In this document: positions 1-7,782 of the stretch, in pieces | Numbering within the stretch: the first letter of the stretch is position 1 | How the letters are laid out: every line of letters begins with the position of its first letter | DNA from: Streptomyces sp. WMMB303 | GTDB taxonomy: Bacteria; Actinomycetota; Actinomycetes; Streptomycetales; Streptomycetaceae | Reading direction: 5' to 3' | DNA length: 64,000 nt | Assembly (NCBI RefSeq): GCF_029351045.1 | Contig: NZ_JARKIN010000001.1 | Location: 3,646,501-3,710,500, forward strand | The notes under the pieces: model-generated | What the model was told of the DNA's origin: nothing | Seen by the model: only the letters and a program-made list of their open reading frames with translations | Databases searched by the model: none | Position numbers and translations under genes: made by a program

Positions 1-53
1 GGGTCGCACCCCGCTGTCCAGGTGACCCCGGCGGACCCGCCCGGCGGCCACGG

Positions 54-1691
54 TCAGCTGTTTCCTCCGCCGGTGTCCGAGCCGTGCACGGGCTCGACCT
101 GCCAGGTGGCGGACAGCACGGCGGAGACGGGGCCACGCCGCAGGAGGCATCCGGACTCGAACAGCGCGGCGTCCTGGGCGAGTATCCGCACGGCGGGCAG
201 ATCGTGGCTGATGAACAGCAGTGCCGTTCCAGCCGGGGCGAGCAGCCGGGGCAGGGTGTCGAGGAGTTGCTCGCGGGAGACGGTGTCGAGGGCCGAGGTC
301 ACCTCGTCGCAGATCAACAGGGCCGGACGGGCTGTCAGCGCCCGTACCAGGGCACAGCGCTGCAGCTGGCCGCCGGAGAGCCGGCCGGGGGTGCGGCGCA
401 GTGCGGCCTCCTCGAGCCCCAGCGAGGCCGCCGCTTCGACGGCCTCGACTCTGGCCCGTTCCTTCGGCACTCCGTGCAGCAGTCGTGCGGTGTCCGCGAG
501 CTGCTCCAGCAGCGGCCGGTGCTCCTCGAAGGAGTCGGCGCTGCTCTGGTGCACGTACTGCACGGCGCGGCGCTGTGCGGCCGTGCGGCGGTCGATGCGG
601 CGGGGCAGCGCCCGGCCATCCAGCCGTACCTCGCCCCGGGAGGGCGCGGTCAGCCCGGCCAGCGCACGGGCGAAAGTCGTCTTGCCCGAGCCGGAGGGGC
701 CCAGCAGTGCGGTCCTGCTGCCGGGTGGGAACACCATCGAAACGGGCCCGGTGAGGGGATGGCCGGACCGGCGTTGTACGGCGAGGCCGTCGGCGGCGAC
801 GGTGCCCGGCCCCGCCAGGCACGCAGCCGCCCGGGCGACGGGTGTTGCGCGGCGCTCGGTGCTGGCTTCCGCGGCGAGCAGGTCCCGCGTGGCCCGGGGG
901 CGCGCGGAAGGCCGGGCGGTGGCCGTCCGGGAGGGAGCGGAGGCCGGCACGGGTCCGCCCGTGCCGAGGAGGTCCGCGGTCTGGCCCTCGTCCACCGCGG
1001 TGCCGCGCTCCAGCACGAGGGTCCGGTCGGCGATCCGCCGTACCAGCGGCAGGTCGTGGCTGAGCAGCAGCACCGCGGTGCCGCGGTCCGCGAGAGCGCG
1101 CAGCGTCCGGCCCAGGTCGTGTGCGAGGGCAGGGTCCAGGCCGCTCGTCGGTTCGTCGAGCACCAGTAGTCCGGCTCCCGTCACCAGGGTCGAGGCGAGT
1201 GCGAGGCGTTGCTGCTGGCCGCCGGAGAGCTGGTGGGGGAAGCGGCGGCGGACGACGTCCCACTCCAGGCCGACACGGGCCAGTGCCCGGTGTGCGGCCC
1301 GGGTGCGCGCGCCGCGGTGCGGATGCCCGAGGGCGGCCAGTTCCCGCAGCGCCCCGCCGACCCGGCGGACCGGGTCCAATACCGTCTCCGGGTGCTGCGG
1401 CAGATGCGCGGCCCGCCCCGCTCGGGACGCGGAGCGGGCGGCAGGTTCCAGGCGCAGCAGGTCGGTGCCCTCGAGCAGGACACGTCCGGTCAGCCGCACT
1501 CCCCCGGGTGCGGCGCCGAGTGCCGCCAGGCCGAGTGTCGTCTTGCCGCTGCCGGAGGGGCCGACGACGGCGGTGACCGTCCCGGCCCTCACGGTCAGCG
1601 CGACGCCGTCCAGCAGGGGGCGTTCGGCGCCGCGGGCATGCGCGGACAGCTCGGCGAGGTCGAGGAGCGGGGTACGCGGGGGGCCGGTCAC
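54..1691 (-). CDS. Fused double ABC ATPase of a peptide/nickel-type importer
   Basis: This 545-residue cytoplasmic protein carries two complete ABC ATPase domains in one chain, corresponding to DppD plus DppF. The first has a Walker A GPSGSGKTT near residue 44, an LSGGQQQR signature and VLDEPTSGLD. A basic, low-complexity linker follows. The second has a second GPSGSGKTT near residue 330, LSGGQLQR and ICDEVTSALD. It would power import through the two permeases encoded just upstream. The GTG start overlaps the permease stop by 4 nt (GTGA), which implies translational coupling. It is the last gene of a leftward operon that begins at a cobalamin riboswitch, so cobalt or a corrinoid-related ligand is more likely than a nutritional peptide; the substrate is inferred only. 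The 53 bases beyond the stop are too short to interpret. Confidence 0.92.
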   Translation of the reverse strand: MTGPPRTPLLDLAELSAHARGAERPLLDGVALTVRAGTVTAVVGPSGSGKTTLGLAALGAAPGGVRLTGRVLLEGTDLLRLEPAARSASRAGRAAHLPQHPETVLDPVRRVGGALRELAALGHPHRGARTRAAHRALARVGLEWDVVRRRFPHQLSGGQQQRLALASTLVTGAGLLVLDEPTSGLDPALAHDLGRTLRALADRGTAVLLLSHDLPLVRRIADRTLVLERGTAVDEGQTADLLGTGGPVPASAPSRTATARPSARPRATRDLLAAEASTERRATPVARAAACLAGPGTVAADGLAVQRRSGHPLTGPVSMVFPPGSRTALLGPSGSGKTTFARALAGLTAPSRGEVRLDGRALPRRIDRRTAAQRRAVQYVHQSSADSFEEHRPLLEQLADTARLLHGVPKERARVEAVEAAASLGLEEAALRRTPGRLSGGQLQRCALVRALTARPALLICDEVTSALDTVSREQLLDTLPRLLAPAGTALLFISHDLPAVRILAQDAALFESGCLLRRGPVSAVLSATWQVEPVHGSDTGGGNS

Positions 1692-2533
1692 CGGCGGTGG
1701 CGCTTACTGGCGAGGGTGTGGTCCGCCAGCAGGTTGCCGCCGACGCACAGCGCCGTCAGCAGGGCGGCGGGGACCAGGACCGCGGCGGGCTGGGTGAACA
1801 GGGCGCCGCTGTTGCGCTCGATGAGGACGGCCCAGTCCGGTGAGGAGACCGGGAGTCCGAGGCCGAGGAAGTTGGCGGACGCCAGCAGGTAGAGCACGAC
1901 GGAGAAGCGGCCACCGGCGTCGGTGGCCACGGGGGCGGCCAGTTCGCGCGCCAGATGGCGGAGGTGGATGTAGGCCCAGCCGTGTCCCTGCATCCGCAGA
2001 GCCTCGACGACCGTCCGGGTGCCGGGGGCCAGCGCCGCGCCGCGCACCAGGCGCGCCACGGCCGGGACCTGGAGCACTCCTGCGACCGTCACCAGCCAGT
2101 ACCACTGCCGGTGCCCGGTGGCGGCCAGGGTCATCAGGACGAGCAGTCCCGGGAAGGCGATCAGCAGGTCAAGGCCCCGCATCACGGTCTCGTCCAGGCC
2201 GCGGCGGGGGCCGGCGGCCAGCAGGCCCAGGGGTATCCCCAAGGCCAGCCCGATCAGGAGCGCGCCCAGCGTGCTGCCCAGCACCGAGGCGCCGCCGTGC
2301 AGCACGAGCCACAGCACGTCGCGGCCCAGGACGTCGGTGCCGAGCACGTGCCCGGCACCGGGCGGCTGCGAGGGCAGCGCCCCGTCGGCCATCGGCGCCT
2401 CGCGGGCCGGCCACAGCAGGGGGCCCAGGAGTGCCGCGAGCACCGGCGTGCCGGCCAGCGCCAGGGCGGTCCACGGGCGGGACCGCCCGCCGGCCGGAGG
2501 GTCGGTGGTGCCGGCGGGCTGCCAGGGGCTCAT
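1688..2533 (-). CDS. ABC importer permease, DppC/NikC-like
   Basis: A 281-residue inner-membrane permease of the BPD_transp_1 family. A short basic N-terminus with one hydrophobic segment is followed by a G-T-D-x-L-G-R-D motif (residues about 70-77), which is characteristic of DppC/OppC/NikC proteins. Further membrane helices surround the cytoplasmic coupling loop around EALRMQGHGW. The ATG start overlaps the stop of the upstream permease gene by 4 nt (ATGA), and its own stop overlaps the ATPase start, so the three genes form a coupled unit. It should form the transmembrane heterodimer with the adjacent DppB-like protein. The frame stays open far upstream, but the overlapping ATG and the family start position support the start chosen here. 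Confidence 0.9.
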   Translation of the reverse strand: MSPWQPAGTTDPPAGGRSRPWTALALAGTPVLAALLGPLLWPAREAPMADGALPSQPPGAGHVLGTDVLGRDVLWLVLHGGASVLGSTLGALLIGLALGIPLGLLAAGPRRGLDETVMRGLDLLIAFPGLLVLMTLAATGHRQWYWLVTVAGVLQVPAVARLVRGAALAPGTRTVVEALRMQGHGWAYIHLRHLARELAAPVATDAGGRFSVVLYLLASANFLGLGLPVSSPDWAVLIERNSGALFTQPAAVLVPAALLTALCVGGNLLADHTLASKRHRR

Positions 2534-3477
2534 GCCGTCACCTCCCGGCGAGGTGCCAGTCGGTGGGCGGCCAGGTCCCCGGCGACGTTCACCGCTACGG
2601 CCGTGCCGGCGAACAGCAGCGCGTACGCCTGTACCTGTGGAAGGTCGCGGTTCTGCACCGCCTCGACGAAGCCGCTGCCCAGTCCGCGGAAGCCGAACAC
2701 CGCCTCCACCAGCACCGCGCCGCCCAGCAGTCCCTCCACACACCGGGCGAACTGCTGTGCGGCAGGCCCGAGTGCGCCGGGCAGTACGTGCCGCAGCACC
2801 ACGGTGCGCTCGCGCACGCCCAGCAGCCGCAGGTGCGTGGCGACGGTGCTGTGCCGCTGTGCCGCAACCCCGGCACGGATCTGCCGTGCCAGGTCGCACA
2901 GGTGCCGGGCGGCCAGGACGGCGACGGGCAGCACCAGCACGCTCGGCTGCGCCAGCAGTGCGTCGGTGTCCATGCCGACGGCGGTGGCGGGCAGCACTCC
3001 GGCCGCCAGCGACACGGTGGCGACGAGCAGCAGCCCGAGCACGAACTCCGGGACCGCGTGCAGCAGCAGCGCCGCCGTGTTCAGGGCGCGGTCCAGGCGG
3101 CTGCCCTCGCGCAGCCCCGAGACGGTGCCCAGCACCGGCGCCACCAGGACGACCAGCAGCAGGGCGGGCACCCCGAGCAGCAGGGTCACCCCGGTCCGGT
3201 GGCCGAGATCCTCGCTCACCGGCAGTCCGGTCGTCGAGGAGGTGCCGAGGTCGCCGGTGAGCAGGTGGCCGAGCCAGTGCCAGAACCGGGCCCAGGCGGG
3301 TTCGTCGAGGCCCAGTCGCACGCGCAGGGCCTGGATCTGTTCCGGCGTGCCGAGTTCCCCGCGGAGCACGTCGGCGGTGTCGCCGGGTAGCAGGGTGCCG
3401 ACGGCGAACACGGCGACGAGCACCGCAAGGCACTGCAGGGCCGCCAGGGAGCAGCGCCGCAAGACATATCCGCGCAT
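2530..3477 (-). CDS. ABC importer permease, DppB/NikB-like
   Basis: A 315-residue permease with the DppB architecture. It has an N-terminal membrane helix after MRGYVLRR, a periplasmic-side segment with LPGDTADVLRGELGTPEQ (equivalent to the PGDP region of the family), a G-D-L-G-T-S motif near residue 90, and five further hydrophobic helices. The coupling loop lies around HLRLLGVRERTVVLRH. The ATG lies 1 nt after the stop of the substrate-binding lipoprotein gene and the stop overlaps the next permease start, so it is the second gene of the operon. Longer upstream readings of the same frame are antisense or out-of-frame sequence of the binding-protein gene and were not used. Confidence 0.9.
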   Translation of the reverse strand: MRGYVLRRCSLAALQCLAVLVAVFAVGTLLPGDTADVLRGELGTPEQIQALRVRLGLDEPAWARFWHWLGHLLTGDLGTSSTTGLPVSEDLGHRTGVTLLLGVPALLLVVLVAPVLGTVSGLREGSRLDRALNTAALLLHAVPEFVLGLLLVATVSLAAGVLPATAVGMDTDALLAQPSVLVLPVAVLAARHLCDLARQIRAGVAAQRHSTVATHLRLLGVRERTVVLRHVLPGALGPAAQQFARCVEGLLGGAVLVEAVFGFRGLGSGFVEAVQNRDLPQVQAYALLFAGTAVAVNVAGDLAAHRLAPRREVTA

Positions 3478-3478
3478 C

Positions 3479-5041
3479 TCAGCCGAGGCGCACCCGGTCG
3501 AAGCGGGCCCAGGCGTGCGAGTTGGGCGGCGCGGCGCGCAGTCCGTGCACGGCGGGGCCGATGGCGTCGTTGGCGTCGGAGAAGGCCCACACCAGCAGTC
3601 CGGAGTCGTCGCGGGCGATCTTCTGGGCACGGGTGAGCATGGCCAGCCGGTCCTGCTCGTCGCGGGTGGTGCGGGCGCGTTCCAGCAGTGCGTCGAACTT
3701 CTTCGAGCCGAACTGCGTTTGGTTGCGCGCGGTTCCGCTGCGGAGCCGCTGCTGGAGGAAGTCGGAGACCGGCAGGGTGGAGGTGGTGTTGAAGGCGGCG
3801 ACACCCTTGGTCTTGATCTCGCTGAAGTAGGTGCTGGAGGCGCGGGTGTGCGCCGTCAGTTTCAGACCCACCTCGCGGAGCTGGCGCCGCATCAGGTCGG
3901 CGGCCGGTTCCCATGCGGCGTCGACCGAGCTGGTCTCCACGGTGATCTCCAGCCCGTCGGCGCCGGCTTCCTTGACGAGTTTCCGCGCCTTCTCGACGTC
4001 GCGGCGGCGGGGTGCGAGGTCGTCGGGGTAGCCGCGCAGTCCCTTGCCGAACAGGTCGTCGCCCACCTGGCCGTGGCCGGCCAGCGCGACTCGGACCAGT
4101 TCCTCGCGGTCGAGCCCGAGCTGCAGGGCCCGCACCAGCCGCGGGTCGTCGAACGGTTCGCGGCCGGTGCGCAGCAGGAGCTGCTGGGCCGTGGCACGTT
4201 TCGCGGTCAGCAGCCGCGCCGAGCCGTCCTTCTTCAGCCGTTCCACGGAGGATCCGGCCATGTCGGCCGCGTAGTGCACCTGTCCGGACAGCAGCGCGTT
4301 GAGCCGGGCCGACTCCTCGTTCGCGGGGACGATCTCCAGCTCGGCGATGTGCGGGGCGCCGTCCCAGTGGTCGGCCCAGCGGCGGTATCGGGCGGTGCCT
4401 CCGGGGGTGAAGGACACGTAGGTGAAGGGTCCGGATCCGACGGGTTCGCGGAAGTCCCTCGTCCCGTCGGGGATGATCTCGGTACCGGGTCCGGCGAACA
4501 CGGTGGGGAATTCGAAGTTCGGCGCCTTCAGCACGAGGATGAGGGATCGTCGGCCGTCCGCCCTGCTGGCGGAGAAGTCGATCGCGGAAAGCAGTTCCTG
4601 CGAGGGGGAGCCGGTGTCCGGGTCGGCGGCTCGGCGGTAACTGTAGAGCACGTCCTGCGCGGTGACCGGCTTCCCGTCGTGGAACTGCGCTTCGCGCAGA
4701 CGTATCCGCCACCGGGTTCCCGAGGGGTCGCTCTCCCATGAGTCCGCGAGTCGTTTGCGGACGGACATGTCGTCGGCATACGTGCCGAGTGTGTCGTACA
4801 GGGCCTTGGCGCGGGCCTGGTCGACGAAGTTGGGGGCGACGTGCGGGTCGAGGGTCTCCTGGGAGCCGCCGGCGGTGAACGCGGCGCGGAACCGGTCGCC
4901 GTCGTCCGCGCTACTTCCGTCCCGGCCACAGCCGGTGAGCAGGCCAGAGCCGGCCAGTGCCAGTCCGCCTCCGGCTGCCAGCACTCCTCTTCTGCCGGGT
5001 CCGGGCCGTGGTGCCGGTTCCGTCCGGGCATGCCTCGTCAC
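3479..5041 (-). CDS. Substrate-binding lipoprotein, SBP_bac_5 family (DppA/NikA-like)
   Basis: A 520-residue extracytoplasmic binding protein. The N-terminus has an arginine-rich stretch ending GRRGVLAAGG, a hydrophobic core and an LTGC lipobox near residue 38, so it is a lipoprotein, perhaps Tat-exported. The mature part is SBP_bac_5: it starts with a segment like TLDPHVAPNFVDQARA and includes the conserved FHDGKPVTAQDVLYSYRRA block near residue 120. The GTG start at 5041 is the best in-frame start. It is the first gene of the leftward operon and lies about 20-30 nt beyond the 3' end of a cobalamin riboswitch, so expression should fall when adenosylcobalamin is plentiful. The ligand is unknown; cobalt chelate, corrinoid precursor and nickel chelate are the main candidates. 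Confidence 0.9.
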   Translation of the reverse strand: MTRHARTEPAPRPGPGRRGVLAAGGGLALAGSGLLTGCGRDGSSADDGDRFRAAFTAGGSQETLDPHVAPNFVDQARAKALYDTLGTYADDMSVRKRLADSWESDPSGTRWRIRLREAQFHDGKPVTAQDVLYSYRRAADPDTGSPSQELLSAIDFSASRADGRRSLILVLKAPNFEFPTVFAGPGTEIIPDGTRDFREPVGSGPFTYVSFTPGGTARYRRWADHWDGAPHIAELEIVPANEESARLNALLSGQVHYAADMAGSSVERLKKDGSARLLTAKRATAQQLLLRTGREPFDDPRLVRALQLGLDREELVRVALAGHGQVGDDLFGKGLRGYPDDLAPRRRDVEKARKLVKEAGADGLEITVETSSVDAAWEPAADLMRRQLREVGLKLTAHTRASSTYFSEIKTKGVAAFNTTSTLPVSDFLQQRLRSGTARNQTQFGSKKFDALLERARTTRDEQDRLAMLTRAQKIARDDSGLLVWAFSDANDAIGPAVHGLRAAPPNSHAWARFDRVRLG

Positions 5042-5064
5042 GGTCGATCCTCTCCGGGGTGTCC

Positions 5065-5250
5065 TCGCCCCTGCTGTCGGACCGGCGACGGGTCAGTCTC
5101 CTGGCTCCCGGATCGTCGCTCACCTCCGCCTTCCCGTTCGCGAACGGTGGCATGGTGGAGGGCCGCTCCCCGGTCACAGTGGCGGGACCGCGCCGGACTC
5201 GCACCGGCTTCCTGGTTCCCCTCGCCTCGTGGGCTCATTGTGACGCACGG
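5065..5250 (-). ncRNA. Cobalamin riboswitch controlling the peptide/nickel-type ABC operon
   Basis: Read on the minus strand, the RNA contains GGGAA, the CCGGTGCGAGTCCGG hairpin (5193-5207), CCCGC and the B12-box GCCACTGTGA (5174-5183). About 65 nt later comes GGGAGCCAGGAGACTGAC near 5090. These are the ordered conserved elements of the cobalamin riboswitch core. It ends close to the start of the binding-lipoprotein gene, in the leader position. The outer limits are approximate because P1 was not folded. Confidence 0.9.
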
Positions 5251-5384
5251 GCCGACGGCCTCGGCACCGGGGCTGCCACCTGCGGCTCGGCCACGGTCGG
5301 CAGCTCGTCCTCGCATCCGGCGAGTGCGGCATACATAATTCCGGAGCGGGGCCGGTGAGCGGCGGCACCACCCCCTGGCGCGAA

Positions 5385-5545
5385 CATCCTTGCGGGTCTA
5401 GCATCCCTGGTGTCCGCCGTCGGCGGACACACAACTTCATGCGTACGCATGCGGGGAAAGCCGGTGAGAATCCGGCGCTGACCTGCAACCGTGAGCAGCG
5501 GAGGGCCCTGAGTCCTGTGCTGCGAGCCGGAGCGCCCGATGCGGC
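5385..5545 (+). ncRNA. Cobalamin riboswitch controlling the ECF/corrinoid-capture operon
   Basis: On the plus strand the leader contains a 9-bp hairpin with a 3-nt loop (5410-5430), a 12-bp palindrome ATGCGTACGCAT (5439-5450), GGGGAAAG followed by CCGGTGAGAATCCGG (5461-5475), and a variant B12 box CTGCAACCGTGA (5483-5494). A closing segment GCGAGCCGGAGCGCCCGA lies near 5521-5538. The order and spacing match the cobalamin riboswitch, with ACC CGTGA-type changes in the box that I recall from actinobacterial members. It precedes the six-gene corrinoid uptake region. Exact boundaries and the expression platform are inferred. Confidence 0.85.
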
Positions 5546-5616
5546 ACGTGCACCGCTTCCCACTGTCATGGTCCGCAGCGTGGAGCTCCAAGTCCCCGAG
5601 CCCGGACCCCTGCGCG

Positions 5617-5632
5617 CTCTTCTTCGGAAGAG
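5617..5632 (+). promoter_or_regulatory. UUCG-capped hairpin in the ECF operon leader
   Basis: CTCTTC-TTCG-GAAGAG forms a perfect 6-bp stem with a UUCG tetraloop. It lies between the riboswitch and the first coding start at 5699, and a GGGGG-TTTT tract follows about 8 nt later. It could be part of the expression platform (terminator or attenuator) of the riboswitch. Its role is inferred. Confidence 0.45.
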
Positions 5633-5698
5633 ATGCCGGGGGTTTTCGTACGGCCGGGGCCGGGGTCCCTGGTGCGGCCCCCGGATGAAGGGCCTCCG

Positions 5699-6676
5699 AT
5701 GCCTCGCGTGTTACGCACCCTGGCCGCGGTGCTCGCCGTGCTGGTGGGCTCGGTCGGCGCCGGCCTGACGACGCCGGCCGAGGCTTCCGCGTCGGCGGCG
5801 TCCAGGGGCAGGGCCGGATACTGCCCGGATGCCGACGGGGTGACCGTGGTGGTCGACTTCCGGGAGCTGGGTGGCGGGACCCTGGTGCGGTGCGCGCCGG
5901 GAGGTCACCGCACCGGCCTGGCCGCGCTGAAGGCCGCGGGCATCGAGGTGACCGGCACCAACCGGTGGGGCGAGTCGTTCGTGTGCCGTCTGCTGGGCAA
6001 GCCCGGTCCGCAGCGCGAGCCGTGCGTGGACACTCCTCCGGCGAGCGCCTACTGGTCTTACTGGCACGCGCCCAACGGCGGCCGGTGGGCCTACAGTCAG
6101 CGCGGCGTCACCTACCGCACCCCGCCCCGGGGCAGCTTCGAGGGCTGGTCCTTCTCCCTCGACCACACCGAGAACGACGCTCCCCCGCCGCGTGTCGCGC
6201 CCCGGCGCCCCAGCACGGGCTCCGGGGGTGGTTCGGGCTCCGGCGGCGCCGGTCCGCAGCAGGGCGGCGGCGGGGCGGTCGGCGGCACCGGTGGGCGGGG
6301 CGGCAGCAGCGGGGCGGGAGGTTCCGATGGAAGCAGCTCCGGCCCCCAGGACCGCGGAAGCCACTCGACCGAGGGCGGCAAGGGCGAGACGGACGAGAAG
6401 AACAAGGGGAAGGACGGGAAGAAGCCGTCCAAGGGCAGCGCCGAGGACGACAGGCGCACCGAGGAGGCCCGGGGGTCGTCCGGTCCGGTGGCCGCTCCCA
6501 CCGAGGCCGAGGACTGGCAGGGCGGGAATGCGGCGGGCGAAGACGCCTCTGGCTCCTCCGGTGTGCCGGTCGGAACCCTGGCGGGAGGAGCCGCGGCCGC
6601 GGGCCTCGCCGCCGCGGGAGGCGTGGCCGCATGGCGGCGGCGCAGGTCCAGAGGTGAGGACGCCACGACGCCGTGA
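5699..6676 (+). CDS. Secreted, membrane-anchored beta-domain protein of the B12 uptake operon
   Basis: A 325-residue surface protein. It has a signal peptide (residues 1-29, cut near AEASA), then a globular domain of about 120 residues with paired cysteines and the block AYWSYWHAPNGG followed by EGWSFS. This pattern resembles the DUF4430/transcobalamin-type beta domain, in which a YW motif and a terminal GW/F strand recur. A long Gly/Ser then Lys/Glu-rich linker follows (about residues 170-285), and a C-terminal membrane helix ends in WRRRRS, so the protein is cell-anchored. The ATG at 5699 is chosen over an upstream start because it gives a proper signal peptide. It is the first gene behind the second cobalamin riboswitch and overlaps EcfT by 4 nt. 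Corrinoid capture is inferred from context. Confidence 0.8.
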   Translation: MPRVLRTLAAVLAVLVGSVGAGLTTPAEASASAASRGRAGYCPDADGVTVVVDFRELGGGTLVRCAPGGHRTGLAALKAAGIEVTGTNRWGESFVCRLLGKPGPQREPCVDTPPASAYWSYWHAPNGGRWAYSQRGVTYRTPPRGSFEGWSFSLDHTENDAPPPRVAPRRPSTGSGGGSGSGGAGPQQGGGGAVGGTGGRGGSSGAGGSDGSSSGPQDRGSHSTEGGKGETDEKNKGKDGKKPSKGSAEDDRRTEEARGSSGPVAAPTEAEDWQGGNAAGEDASGSSGVPVGTLAGGAAAAGLAAAGGVAAWRRRRSRGEDATTP

Positions 6677-7782
6677 AGCGTCCGCACCTGACACCCCTGT
6701 CGCGCACTGTCCACCCTGGCGCCTGGTGGCTGTGGGCGCTCGCTCTCGCCGTGGCCGCGAGCCGCACGACCAACCCTCTGCTGCTGGCGATGCTGCTGGG
6801 GGTGGCCGGGCTGGTGGTGGCGCGGCGCCGCGGCACGGCGCCGTGGGCGCTCGCCTTCCGGATGTACCTGTGGCTCGGCGCCTTCATCGTCGTCATGCGC
6901 GTTCTCTTCCGGGTCATCTTCGGCGGCGGCGAGGGCGAGCACGTCCTGTTCACGCTGCCTGCCGTGCCGCTTCCGGAATGGTCGGCGGGCATCCGGCTGC
7001 TGGGCCCGGTGGCTGCCGAGGAGTTGCTCGGCGGGCTCTACGACGGGCTGCGTCTGGCGGCGATGGTCGTGTGTGTCGGGGCGGCGAACGCGCTGGCGAA
7101 TCCCAAGCGGATGCTGAAGGCGCTGCCCGGGGCTCTCCACGAGGTCGGCACCTCGGTCGTCGTCACGCTGACGGTCGCACCGCAGTTGGCGGAGAGCGTT
7201 GTGCGGGTGCGGCGGGCCCGGCGGCTGCGCGGGCGGCGCACCCGCGGTCTGCGCGCGCTCCACGGTATCGCCGTCCCGGTGCTGGAGGACGCCATGAACC
7301 GTTCTCTCGCCCTGGCTGCCGCCATGGCGGCGCACGGGTTCGGCCGTACCGGGCAGCTTCCCGTCCGTACCCGGGTGCTGACCGGCGCTCTGGTCATCGG
7401 CGGGCTGCTGGGGGTGTGCGCGGGACTGTACGGCGCGATGGGCTCGGGCGGTCCCGCCGGGCTCGGTACCCCGGTCCTGCTCGCCGGGCTGCTGCTGGCC
7501 GTCGCGGGGTTCCTGCTCGGTGGCCGGCGCGTCGTACGGAGCACTTACCGGCCGGACCGCTGGCGGGCTGCGGAACTACTGGTGACGGCCTGCGGACTGG
7601 CGGCCGCCGCGCTGATGTACGCCGCCGCCGGTTCGCAGGCCGCCGTCCTCCACCCCACCACCAGTCCGCTGATGTGGCCGGAGGTGACGCCGCTGCCCGC
7701 AGTGGCGGTGCTGCTGGCGTCGCTGCCCGCCTGGGCTGCGCCGGCTCCGCCCCGGCCGACCGTGCAGGAGGCACCCGCGTGA
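6673..7782 (+). CDS. ECF transporter transmembrane component EcfT (CbiQ family)
   Basis: A 369-residue membrane protein with about six to eight hydrophobic segments. The two cytoplasmic coupling regions of the CbiQ/EcfT family are visible: RVRRARRLRGRR near residue 180 and AAAMAAHGFG near residue 215 (equivalent to the Ala-Arg-Gly motifs that contact the ATPases). The GTG start overlaps the previous stop by 4 nt, and its stop overlaps the ATPase start by 4 nt. It would link the S component to the fused ATPase. Its position behind a cobalamin riboswitch, with an S component and corrinoid-binding-like surface proteins, suggests a cobalamin or precursor ECF importer rather than a cobalt or biotin one. 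Confidence 0.92.
   Translation: MKRPHLTPLSRTVHPGAWWLWALALAVAASRTTNPLLLAMLLGVAGLVVARRRGTAPWALAFRMYLWLGAFIVVMRVLFRVIFGGGEGEHVLFTLPAVPLPEWSAGIRLLGPVAAEELLGGLYDGLRLAAMVVCVGAANALANPKRMLKALPGALHEVGTSVVVTLTVAPQLAESVVRVRRARRLRGRRTRGLRALHGIAVPVLEDAMNRSLALAAAMAAHGFGRTGQLPVRTRVLTGALVIGGLLGVCAGLYGAMGSGGPAGLGTPVLLAGLLLAVAGFLLGGRRVVRSTYRPDRWRAAELLVTACGLAAAALMYAAAGSQAAVLHPTTSPLMWPEVTPLPAVAVLLASLPAWAAPAPPRPTVQEAPA

Noticed and set aside
22..1797. Long plus-strand open frame over the fused ABC ATPase gene
   Set aside because: It is antisense to a gene with intact Walker and signature motifs. High GC content keeps opposite frames open, and its translation is Arg/Ser/Ala-rich without a domain.
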